A DNA stretch of 7,792 bases from an uncultured Thalassolituus sp. GTDB lineage: Bacteria; Pseudomonadota; Gammaproteobacteria; Pseudomonadales; Oceanobacteraceae. The notes beneath the pieces are model-generated. The model was not told where the DNA came from. It ran no database searches and worked only from the letters and a program-made list of their open reading frames with translations. The position numbers and the translations under genes are program-made. Shown here piece after piece: positions 1 to 6,160 of this stretch. Location of the stretch: contig CAJXIT010000164.1 in the NCBI GenBank assembly GCA_913054055.1, positions 1 to 7,792 on the forward strand. The letters are read 5' to 3'. The number at the start of each line of letters is the position of its first letter. Positions within the stretch are counted from its first letter, which is position 1.

Positions 1-357
1 ACCCAGTAAAAACACATTGTAGCCCTGAGCAGGAAGCCAATTCACATTGAATTGGTGGTAGCTAATGTTTTGAGCATTCCCATGCAAAAATAAAACAGAG
101 CCTTTTGCTGGGATGGGCTCACCTTGCTTTGATTGAGCGGGTAGCCACCAGCTAACTAATTGGGTGCCATCAGCACTGGTATGATGCACTTCTTCATAGC
201 TCATACCTAACTTATCGGGTGTCATTGGCATCACTTTAAATGGATAAAACATCAGTGACGTTAAGCTACAACCCGACACACAGGTGCAAAATGCAGCCAA
301 TACAATAAAGCGGTAAACTCTGTTAATGGTAAATAACATAGCTAACCCGCACATCAT
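1..357 (-). CDS. Alpha/beta hydrolase, predicted lipoprotein (partial, 3' end beyond window)
   Basis: This is the N-terminal ~119 residues of an alpha/beta-fold hydrolase that leaves the window at base 1. The N-terminus has a basic stretch (NRVYR), a hydrophobic core (FIVLAAF) and a lipobox VSGC at residues 27-30, so it should be a lipoprotein anchored at Cys30. The segment VLFLHGNAQN matches the oxyanion-loop strand of BEM46/YfhR-like serine hydrolases. The nucleophile elbow and the Ser-Asp-His triad lie outside the window, so the substrate cannot be inferred. I chose the ATG at 357 because a GGAG lies 10 bases upstream. In-frame ATGs at 354 and 339 are alternatives, the last giving a more usual signal peptide but no Shine-Dalgarno sequence. 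The start lies inside the end of the DUF4105 gene (35-base overlap, or 17 from base 339), which suggests translational coupling. Family confidence is good; function is unknown. Confidence 0.8.
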   Translation of the reverse strand, partial: MMCGLAMLFTINRVYRFIVLAAFCTCVSGCSLTSLMFYPFKVMPMTPDKLGMSYEEVHHTSADGTQLVSWWLPAQSKQGEPIPAKGSVLFLHGNAQNISYHQFNVNWLPAQGYNVFLLG

Positions 358-2224
358 TTTCAGAATGCTCCATCCAAGCTTGCTGCTGCCACTCCACACG
401 TAACTGCCTATTTGTACTTAAGGTATAAGTGGCCGACAATTTATAATTCTGGCTATCAGAGGATTCATCTATGGTTTGTAAGTGCTCTACACTACCCCAC
501 ACATTAAATTTTTCTTTTTGAATCAAATAGCCCACTTCTGGGCCCACGCCTAAACGTAAATGGCCTTGATATCGATCACCATATGCTAACTGAGCCACAC
601 CCATACCATAAGCCACACCGGGTCCAAATTGATAAGCCAAGCCGCCTGCTAATCGCAATTGGCTATGCCCCTGCCCGTCACTGATCCAGCGTTCATAACC
701 GCCATTAACCTGCCAACTAACTGGCTGGCTAAATAAATTCCTAGGCCCTAGAGAACGAATACTGATCACATCAAAATGCTGGAGCTTGAGATCATCTTCT
801 GTGGCCCTAAAACGAATATTACCCATTTCAATTTGAGCGCCTGCACGATATCCAGATAACGAATCTAACCAGTCATGGTAATTAATCCTCATGCCCAACT
901 CGGCATAGGTTTGATCGGATACCAAGCCACCTGAAAGCACACTACGGTAGGTAGCATGTCCTTGTTCATCTCGAACCCGCGGTACCTTAACTTTTTCAAA
1001 AGCCGCATCAGAGAAATTCACTTTAGATCTTAGGGACAACAGCTTGAAACTGCGTTTTTGCAAATCTGGATCCGTCACTTTTTCTTTAAGATTTAAATAA
1101 CGGTTATAATCATAAGCCAGCTCCAACACTTGTGATTGCTCTTGAGCTGACAGGGAAGTAAAGCGAGGCTCCATACTCACTACAGAAGGGCTATCGGCAA
1201 TATCTCTAGCCGTTTTCCTTAAAAACACATCCAGCTGTAATCTCTGATCGTCTATCTTGCTGGTTTTTGAAGGGCGATAAGCCACATCCGCAATTAAGTT
1301 ATGTTTTTGCAAGACTCTGATTGTATCTGTGGGCACCGTTCGCGCACCGAATCCCTGAGGAAGATTCCAGCTAGGGTTTAGCACATTTAATAGTGTTAAC
1401 AGACGGTATGAACAGTTTTCATCTACAAAGTAGTAATCAAACCGAATTTCGTTAAGCTCCCAAATATGGCGGGTAAATAATTGAACATCCTCAGCAGATA
1501 AATCCAGTTTGTACTCCCAAATATCTCGGCTTTCAATGTGATTATATTCATTTACTTTTTCATAATACGGGACCAGTGACACGTACCCAGGGTAGCCACC
1601 TGTTAACCCTTTCACGGTAAAGGTTAACTCGTCATCACTGGGGTCTGTGAATGCTGCAAAATTAATGGCTGACGATAAAAGCTTATGGCCTTGCTTGCCA
1701 TCTAAACGCAATAGAGTATGACCAAACATAGAAGATGGGCTGTTCATATAGGATGCAGGAAATATTAGAAATAATTCATCCCCTTGTACATCCTCATACC
1801 AATCATCATAAATGTCACAGTTTTTATTTTTTAATTGCAGCTCTGGCATATTTTCTTGCAGAAAATACAAGCGTGCTGGAAATCGGCAGTATATAGATTC
1901 GTCACCGCTTTCGTTTTTTTCAAATTCTTTCAAGTTTGCAATCAATTCTAAACGGGCGTCAGTCTTTCCTTTCTCAGAATAAAAAAAGCGTTCATCGTCC
2001 ACCTCACTATAAATACGTTCGATGATTCCTTGTTTTTGATAATGTAATAACGCTAGCCATTGAGGGTGCTCGCTGATTTGATCTAATTTAGACTGTGGCA
2101 CATGGGCATCAAGTATGATCAAGGGACTTTCATCAGCCTGTAGACCGACAGAAAAAAAGACAAACAGCAATAACAGAGTGTTACGAACCACAGAAGAGGC
2201 ACTGCGGCAGATTCCTTTCAACAT
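323..2224 (-). CDS. DUF4105 (Lnb N-terminal periplasmic domain) exported protein
   Basis: This 633-residue envelope protein begins with a Sec signal peptide: a basic n-region, a hydrophobic stretch at residues 16-28 and likely cleavage after LQA (residue 30). Residues ~30-140 form a charged N-terminal region. Residues ~148-310 carry the DUF4105 hallmarks: FPASYMNSPSSMFGHT (His169) and VDENCSYRLL (Cys271). A His preceding an Asn-Cys motif recalls circularly permuted papain/NlpC-P60 folds, so a thiol-dependent hydrolase or acyltransferase is a plausible inference, not a demonstrated activity. The C-terminal ~210 residues show alternating polar/hydrophobic, Gly/aromatic-rich strands and end in VSYVIYH, suggesting a beta-rich, possibly outer-membrane barrel module. 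The ATG at 2224 has only a weak AAGAA Shine-Dalgarno sequence. The gene sits 12 bases after an intrinsic terminator and overlaps the downstream lipoprotein hydrolase. Family assignment is confident; the biochemical role is not known to me. Confidence 0.88.
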   Translation of the reverse strand: MLKGICRSASSVVRNTLLLLFVFFSVGLQADESPLIILDAHVPQSKLDQISEHPQWLALLHYQKQGIIERIYSEVDDERFFYSEKGKTDARLELIANLKEFEKNESGDESIYCRFPARLYFLQENMPELQLKNKNCDIYDDWYEDVQGDELFLIFPASYMNSPSSMFGHTLLRLDGKQGHKLLSSAINFAAFTDPSDDELTFTVKGLTGGYPGYVSLVPYYEKVNEYNHIESRDIWEYKLDLSAEDVQLFTRHIWELNEIRFDYYFVDENCSYRLLTLLNVLNPSWNLPQGFGARTVPTDTIRVLQKHNLIADVAYRPSKTSKIDDQRLQLDVFLRKTARDIADSPSVVSMEPRFTSLSAQEQSQVLELAYDYNRYLNLKEKVTDPDLQKRSFKLLSLRSKVNFSDAAFEKVKVPRVRDEQGHATYRSVLSGGLVSDQTYAELGMRINYHDWLDSLSGYRAGAQIEMGNIRFRATEDDLKLQHFDVISIRSLGPRNLFSQPVSWQVNGGYERWISDGQGHSQLRLAGGLAYQFGPGVAYGMGVAQLAYGDRYQGHLRLGVGPEVGYLIQKEKFNVWGSVEHLQTIDESSDSQNYKLSATYTLSTNRQLRVEWQQQAWMEHSENDVRVSYVIYH

Positions 2225-2235
2225 ATTTATTCTTA

Positions 2236-2282
2236 TATAAAAACAATAAAGGGCATTAGAAATTATCCTAACACCCTTTATT
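2236..2282 (-). terminator. Rho-independent terminator after the DUF3015 gene
   Basis: Bases 2245-2259 and 2268-2282 form a 15-bp stem around a short AT-rich loop. Two positions (2254/2273 and 2255/2272) are mismatched when read on the plus strand but become G-U pairs in a minus-strand transcript. Reading leftward, the stem is followed by a U-rich tract (GTTTTTATAT, bases 2244-2235). Both facts orient it to the minus strand, ending the transcript of the DUF3015 gene whose stop is about 50 bases upstream. It ends just before the DUF4105 start codon. Confidence 0.8.
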
Positions 2283-2333
2283 TTACAACAACATGAATAA
2301 TGTTAACGAAGTGTTAACTATTCAATCTTTAAA

Positions 2334-2804
2334 TTAGCCTAAGTATTTAGACAATTCAGCATTTTGCTCCATAACGCTTACCATAGCTTGGTATGCGTCT
2401 GCAGATGTTGCTGAAGTGCTAACAAAGATGGCATCAAAGTTAGTTTTTAGCGCTTTAGTAAATTCAGCTTTATCAGACGCTTCTACACCGTTTAAAGTAG
2501 AAAGCGCATCTAAAGATTCGCCTTGACCACGAGAAGCATCAGCAGCAAGTTGCTCCATGTTTTGATCCATGAAGATTTGCGCTAATTTAAGTGGGCCATT
2601 TGCAGCTTCACAGCCTAAAGTACCAGACGTCATACCAAATGTTTGGTTGCCTGATGTACCGTTAGTCGTTGCAGCCATTACATGCTCATACCATTCGTTG
2701 GCATCAGGGAATACGACAGCCGTACCCAAACCACAACCTGCAGGGCTAGCAAAAGAAGTTGAAGCAGCTACAGCTAATGCAGCACCAGCGATAAATTTTT
2801 TCAT
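2334..2804 (-). CDS. DUF3015 family secreted small protein
   Basis: This 156-residue protein belongs to the DUF3015 family, recognised by the conserved stretch CGLGT...AATTNGTSGNQTFGMTSGTLGC. It has a clear Sec signal peptide (MKKF, then an Ala-rich hydrophobic core) with likely cleavage after SFA at residue 19, so the mature protein is periplasmic or secreted. The mature chain has just two cysteines, Cys24 and Cys65, bracketing the conserved region and able to form a disulfide. The C-terminal half is predicted helical and ends in a Met/Glu-rich segment. The ATG at 2804 has an AAGGA ribosome binding site at 2812-2816 with 7-base spacing. The gene is flanked by its own candidate promoter and a strong terminator, so it is probably monocistronic and well expressed. 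The biological role of the family is not known to me. Confidence 0.9.
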   Translation of the reverse strand: MKKFIAGAALAVAASTSFASPAGCGLGTAVVFPDANEWYEHVMAATTNGTSGNQTFGMTSGTLGCEAANGPLKLAQIFMDQNMEQLAADASRGQGESLDALSTLNGVEASDKAEFTKALKTNFDAIFVSTSATSADAYQAMVSVMEQNAELSKYLG

Positions 2805-2819
2805 GAATCGATCCTTATT

Positions 2820-2859
2820 CTTGAGAACAATAAAGCAATCTCATATTGAATTGCTCAAG
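2820..2859 (-). promoter_or_regulatory. 5' leader stem-loop of the DUF3015 mRNA
   Basis: AGCAAT (2834-2839) and ATTGCT (2850-2855) are perfect inverted repeats with a 10-base loop. A second pair, CTTGAG (2820-2825) and CTCAAG (2854-2859), shares bases 2854-2855 with the first, so the two stems compete. If transcription starts near 2855, as the upstream -10 box suggests, the first stem would sit at the very 5' end of the message. Terminal hairpins of this kind are known to protect mRNAs from decay, for example in E. coli ompA. The repeats are seen; the role is inferred. Confidence 0.4.
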
Positions 2860-2861
2860 TC

Positions 2862-2891
2862 AGTATAGAACCATATGCAGGGGGCGTGTCT
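2862..2891 (-). promoter_or_regulatory. Candidate sigma-70 promoter of the DUF3015 gene
   Basis: On the minus strand a TATACT box (2867-2862) matches the -10 consensus at 5 of 6 positions and lies about 58 bases before the DUF3015 start codon. The best -35 candidate, TAGACA, is 19 bases upstream, a longer spacing than ideal, and a GC-rich CGCCCCC tract lies between. The -10 call is reasonable and the -35 is weak. Confidence 0.5.
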
Positions 2892-3024
2892 AGTAATTTT
2901 TTAAAAAAAATATTGGACAGTAAAAAAACGACAAATTAATAGGAAGCAGCCCACAAAATGAACGTTAAAACATAAAACCTATTGCAGATAACGGCTATCG
3001 TTAATTTCCTCTATACGTTGTAAA

Positions 3025-3053
3025 CTGACCTCATACGTTAATCTTTCATAGTT
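3025..3053 (+). promoter_or_regulatory. xseA: Weak candidate promoter upstream of xseA
   Basis: CTGACC (3025-3030) and CATAGT (3047-3052), 16 bases apart, each match the sigma-70 consensus at 4 of 6 positions. Transcription from here would begin roughly 10 bases before the xseA ATG, leaving almost no leader, which would fit the absence of a Shine-Dalgarno sequence. Both matches are poor and another promoter in the AT-rich spacer is possible. Confidence 0.25.
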
Positions 3054-3069
3054 TATTATTAGTTCTATT

Positions 3070-4422
3070 ATGCAGCCATCTGGCAAACAATCTGCCGTTT
3101 TAAGCGTTAGCCAGCTTAACCGTCAAAGCAAAGAGTTATTGGAAACTTACCTACATAATGTGCAGGTAACCGGAGAGATCAGTAACTTATCTCGTCCTGC
3201 AAGCGGTCACTGGTACTTCACCCTGAAAGACCAGCGCGCCCAAGTGCGCTGTGCCATGTTCAAAAGCCGCACTCAATACTTAAAGTTCATTCCAAAGGAA
3301 GGTGAGCAAGTACTCATTAATGCATCGGTGGGTTTATACGAGGCCCGCGGTGATTACCAATTAATTGTGAATGGCATGCAAAGCGCTGGCGAAGGGGCGC
3401 TAAAAATAGCCTTTGAGCAACTAAAAATGCGCTTACACCAAGAAGGCCTATTTAATCCCGACCATAAACAACCTTTACCCAAACACCCTCAACATTTGGG
3501 TGTCGTCACCAGCCCCACAGGCGCCGCCATTAAAGATATTTTATCGGTTTTAAAGCGACGCTTTCCTAACTTACCCGTTTCCATTTATCCCACTCAAGTG
3601 CAAGGGGAAGTGGCGGCAGGTCAAATCGCTCAAGCCATAGAGCGTGCTAATCAAGACCAAGTGTGTGATGTATTGATCGTTGGCCGTGGCGGTGGCTCGC
3701 TAGAAGACCTTTGGCCATTTAATGAAGAAGTGGTGGCCCGCAGTATTTTTAACAGCCAAATCCCAATTATCAGCGCCGTGGGGCACGAAGTGGATGTCTC
3801 TATCAGTGACTATGTGGCGGACCTACGAGCAGCCACCCCTTCTGCCGCAGCCGAAGTAGTCAGCCCTGATCGCTTTGAGTGGTTAGGACGCTTTGAGCAA
3901 TTAGAACGCTCTCTTATCCGTATTACGCAAAATCGGATTGCTCAGCAGCGTTTTCAATTACTGCAATTGGTTAAACGCTTGCGTCATCCAAAAGACAAAT
4001 TGCAAGAAAACATGCAGCGCCTAGACATGGCACAAATGCGGCTACATAACAGCATGCAACAGCAACTGAGCCAGTGGAATACCGTTCTCACCCATCTCAA
4101 TCACCGCCTGCAAAGCAAGAAACCTGATAAGCAGTTAGCCATGATGCAGCAAACCCTCCGCCAATTGCAGCAGCGCATGCAGCATGCCATCGAGCTCCAA
4201 CTGCAAGCCCTAAACAATAAACTAGGCAGACAAGCGGAAGTATTGAACGCTGTCAGCCCGTTAAATACTCTGGGCAGAGGTTACGCCATTGTGACCAATG
4301 ACAAGGGCCAAGCCATTCGAAATAGCCAACAAGTGAAAAAAGGCGAAACCCTGTATGCCCAACTGCATCAAGGCAAACTAAGCTGTTCGGTGACGGATGT
4401 GTATGACGATGAATCTAAATAA
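3070..4422 (+). CDS. xseA: Exodeoxyribonuclease VII large subunit
   Basis: XseA is the catalytic large subunit of exonuclease VII, which with several XseB subunits degrades single-stranded DNA from both ends into oligonucleotides, acting in the cytoplasm in repair. The 450-residue length is close to E. coli XseA (about 456). Residues ~10-105 form the OB-fold DNA-binding domain (VTGEISNL, SGHWYFTLKD, RGDYQLIV). The catalytic core follows, with GVVTSPTGAAIKDIL, VGRGGGSLEDLWPFNEE and SAVGHEVDVSISDYVADLRA. Asp156, Arg206, His239 and Asp242 correspond, offset by one, to residues I recall as important in the E. coli enzyme. Residues ~270-395 are a long Gln/Leu-rich coiled coil that in the family scaffolds XseB, and the C-terminus has the conserved LGRGYAIV segment. 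No Shine-Dalgarno sequence precedes the ATG. An upstream in-frame stop at 3049-3051 supports this start. xseB is not in the window. An M23 peptidase follows after 15 bases. Confidence 0.97.
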   Translation: MQPSGKQSAVLSVSQLNRQSKELLETYLHNVQVTGEISNLSRPASGHWYFTLKDQRAQVRCAMFKSRTQYLKFIPKEGEQVLINASVGLYEARGDYQLIVNGMQSAGEGALKIAFEQLKMRLHQEGLFNPDHKQPLPKHPQHLGVVTSPTGAAIKDILSVLKRRFPNLPVSIYPTQVQGEVAAGQIAQAIERANQDQVCDVLIVGRGGGSLEDLWPFNEEVVARSIFNSQIPIISAVGHEVDVSISDYVADLRAATPSAAAEVVSPDRFEWLGRFEQLERSLIRITQNRIAQQRFQLLQLVKRLRHPKDKLQENMQRLDMAQMRLHNSMQQQLSQWNTVLTHLNHRLQSKKPDKQLAMMQQTLRQLQQRMQHAIELQLQALNNKLGRQAEVLNAVSPLNTLGRGYAIVTNDKGQAIRNSQQVKKGETLYAQLHQGKLSCSVTDVYDDESK

Positions 4423-4437
4423 ACAAAGAGACATTTA

Positions 4438-5259
4438 ATGAATAAGCAGCACCCTATTTTACTCAGCTTGGTTTTTTTCCTAACCCTTGGATCGTCGGCC
4501 ATATCCTTGGCATTGCCAAACTCTCGCCCAGTGCCTGGGGGCATCATGGTGATCGCCCTGCCCGATCATTCTACACAACCTAATGTAGAGTATAAAAAAC
4601 GCCCTGTGGCCGTGATTCAAGAAGGCAATATTTGGCATGCCATTGTGGGCCTACCTCTTTCAATAAAACCGGGTAAACACAACATTAAGGTGAACAGCAA
4701 ACCTGTCAGCTTTCAGGTAAACCACAAAGATTACCCTGAACAGCGCATCACCCTGAAAACCCGCAAACACATCGATCTCAGTCCAGAAGACCTAGCCCGA
4801 CATAGGGGCGAAAAAGCCAAAGCCATCAAAGCTTTCAAACACTTTGATGCACTTCAAACCCCTGATTTAGCCATGCTAAAACCCGTTGAAGGGCCGTATT
4901 CAAGTCCGTTTGGGCTCAAGCGGTTTTTTAATGACGAGCCTAGAAATCCACATAGTGGATTGGATATTGCCGCACCCACAGGCACGCCTATTAAAGCCCC
5001 TTCAGAAGGGAAAGTGGTATTAACGGGTAACTTCTTCTTTAATGGCAACGTGGTCTATGTGGACCACGGCCAAGGCATGATCAGTATGTTTTGCCACTTA
5101 AGTGAAATTGGAGTGAAGCAAGGTGATCACCTGAATAAAGGCGACATTTTGGGCAAAGTCGGTGCCACTGGCCGCGTAACAGGGCCTCACCTGCACTGGT
5201 CCCTGAGTCTCAACAACGCTCGTGTTGACCCCATGATTTTATTACCCCAAGAAAAATAG
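4438..5259 (+). CDS. M23 family zinc metallopeptidase (peptidoglycan endopeptidase)
   Basis: This 273-residue exported peptidase probably cleaves peptide cross-links of peptidoglycan in the periplasm. A signal peptide covers residues 1-25 (hydrophobic 7-23, cleavage after SLA). Residues ~28-110 form an N-terminal beta-rich domain of the kind that accompanies M23 peptidases, and residues ~150-268 are the LytM/M23 catalytic domain. The active site looks complete: zinc ligands His172 and Asp176 (HSGLD) and His253 (HLH), with catalytic His220 (CHLS) and His251. This makes an active enzyme more likely than a degenerate EnvC/NlpD-type activator. The ATG at 4438 follows an AGAGA ribosome binding site and lies 15 bases after xseA, so the two are probably cotranscribed although functionally unrelated. 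The exact bond cleaved cannot be read from sequence. Confidence 0.93.
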   Translation: MNKQHPILLSLVFFLTLGSSAISLALPNSRPVPGGIMVIALPDHSTQPNVEYKKRPVAVIQEGNIWHAIVGLPLSIKPGKHNIKVNSKPVSFQVNHKDYPEQRITLKTRKHIDLSPEDLARHRGEKAKAIKAFKHFDALQTPDLAMLKPVEGPYSSPFGLKRFFNDEPRNPHSGLDIAAPTGTPIKAPSEGKVVLTGNFFFNGNVVYVDHGQGMISMFCHLSEIGVKQGDHLNKGDILGKVGATGRVTGPHLHWSLSLNNARVDPMILLPQEK

Positions 5260-5280
5260 CCGCTCATAGCCACTTTCCAC

Positions 5281-5310
5281 TTTAGAAGTTGGCTGGAGAC
5301 TGGGTATAAT
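5281..5310 (+). promoter_or_regulatory. Candidate sigma-70 promoter of the smrA cluster
   Basis: A perfect TATAAT -10 box occupies 5305-5310. The best -35 is TTTAGA at 5281-5286 (4 of 6 matches, 18-base spacing). A start about 7 bases downstream of the box would give a leader of roughly 30 bases before the smrA ATG at 5349. It sits in the only sizeable gap of this gene series, which suggests smrA and the following genes have their own transcript. The -10 is convincing and the -35 is modest. Confidence 0.55.
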
Positions 5311-5348
5311 TGGCCTATCGTTACCAGTTAAATATAGCGAGGCGCCTC

Positions 5349-5918
5349 ATGGACGATTTTTCAGACTTTAAAGCCGCCATGGGCGATGTCACTCCACTGG
5401 CCGTTGAAAAGCGCATAGACATCAATAAAAATAAACAAGACAGCCACACCATCGCGGCTCGTCGCCAGGCCGCAACTGCCGAAGTCGAACAAGACAAAAA
5501 CCATCTAAGCGACGACCATGTGGACATGGTAAAACCCTACGACATTCTTTCGTACCGCAGCAATGGTTTACAAGACGGCGTATTCCGTAAATTTCGCCTA
5601 GGCAAATACCAGATCGATGCACGCTTAGACTTACACAAAAGAACCGTGGAGCAAGCCCGCAAAGAAGTGTTCCAGTTCATCGAAGATGGCATGAAATACG
5701 ACCTACGTAACCTTATGATTTTGCATGGAAAAGGTGAAAAAGAAACGGTACCTGCTTTATTGAAAAGCTGGGTTAATAAATGGCTGCCTCAACTGGATGA
5801 TGTACTGGCTTTCCATAGCTGCCAACCTCAACATGGTGGCACTGGCGCGGTGTATGTCATGCTGCGAAAAAGTGAAAAGAAAAAACAAGAAACCCGAGAT
5901 CAACTGCGCATTAAATAG
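5349..5918 (+). CDS. smrA: Smr-domain DNA/RNA endonuclease, SmrA-like
   Basis: This 189-residue stand-alone Smr protein is similar in length and layout to E. coli SmrA (YdaL, about 187 residues). Residues 1-65 are a charged N-terminal extension. Residues ~70-88 carry the family linker (GLQDGVFRKFRLGKY). The Smr domain at ~92-173 shows LDLH (93-96), HGKG (126-129) and HGGTGA (162-167), the motifs linked to nicking activity in Smr proteins, and the tail is very basic (KKKQ). Smr domains cut nucleic acids, and in other bacteria Smr proteins act on branched DNA or stalled-ribosome mRNA. The SmrB-type collided-ribosome role should not be transferred to this paralogue without evidence. I start at ATG 5349, which has GAGG six bases upstream. 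An in-frame TTG at 5310 would overlap the TATAAT box. The next gene begins 14 bases after the stop. Confidence 0.9.
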   Translation: MDDFSDFKAAMGDVTPLAVEKRIDINKNKQDSHTIAARRQAATAEVEQDKNHLSDDHVDMVKPYDILSYRSNGLQDGVFRKFRLGKYQIDARLDLHKRTVEQARKEVFQFIEDGMKYDLRNLMILHGKGEKETVPALLKSWVNKWLPQLDDVLAFHSCQPQHGGTGAVYVMLRKSEKKKQETRDQLRIK

Positions 5919-5932
5919 CCCGGGAGTAAATC

Positions 5933-6133
5933 ATGAGCGAGCAAGATTTTGGCAGCGCTAAGCCAATGCCAGTAACAGGAGGTTGCTGCGGTATTCGCCC
6001 CAGTCAAGAAGCCATGGAAGTGGACTTTACTGTGGACTTTACTCAGGCCAAAACCCTGTTAGAGAAACAGCAAAAAGACACTCAAACTGATGCTTCTCAT
6101 CAATCACAAAATCACCACACTCAGGTAAAATAG
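5933..6133 (+). CDS. Small hypothetical protein with Cys-Cys motif (66 aa)
   Basis: I do not recognise this 66-residue protein. It has no signal peptide or membrane segment. The N-terminal third holds a compact VTGGCCGIRP motif with adjacent cysteines at residues 18-19, the centre repeats VDFT twice in tandem, and the rest is hydrophilic (KQQKDTQT...) with a HH pair near the end, looking disordered. Support for a real gene is a strong GGGAG ribosome binding site (5922-5926) six bases before the ATG, close packing 14 bases after smrA, and a clean stop 27 bases before the thioesterase start. The Cys-Cys and later histidines could bind metal, but that is speculation. It is probably translated from the smrA transcript. 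Confidence 0.7.
   Translation: MSEQDFGSAKPMPVTGGCCGIRPSQEAMEVDFTVDFTQAKTLLEKQQKDTQTDASHQSQNHHTQVK
6020..6043 (+). repeat. Perfect 12-bp tandem duplication
   Basis: GTGGACTTTACT occurs twice back to back (6020-6031 and 6032-6043) inside the 66-residue ORF. It adds the four residues VDFT in frame. The copies are identical, which points to a recent slippage duplication or to selection for the repeat. Confidence 0.95.
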
Positions 6134-6160
6134 TCCGCTTACTTCCCATTGTTGCTGATT

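Noticed and set aside
2569..2868. Plus-strand 99-codon ORF opposite the DUF3015 gene
   Set aside because: It is antisense to a well-supported secreted protein, has no family resemblance and no good ribosome binding site; a shadow frame.
2896..2911. T6-A8 run in the divergent spacer, considered as a terminator or curved-DNA signal
   Set aside because: It has no GC stem, and an isolated A/T run in an AT-rich spacer is unremarkable.
4854..5048. Minus-strand 64-codon ORF inside the M23 peptidase gene
   Set aside because: It lies antisense to the conserved catalytic domain and has no recognisable protein character.
5272..5298. Imperfect hairpin AGCCA...TGGCT before smrA, considered as a terminator for the M23 gene
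   Set aside because: The stem has a mismatch and a wobble, no T tract follows it, and it overlaps the proposed promoter.
5321..5622. Two minus-strand ORFs (68 and 66 codons) opposite smrA
   Set aside because: They overlap each other and the real gene in shadow frames; their composition is that of complementary-strand translation.
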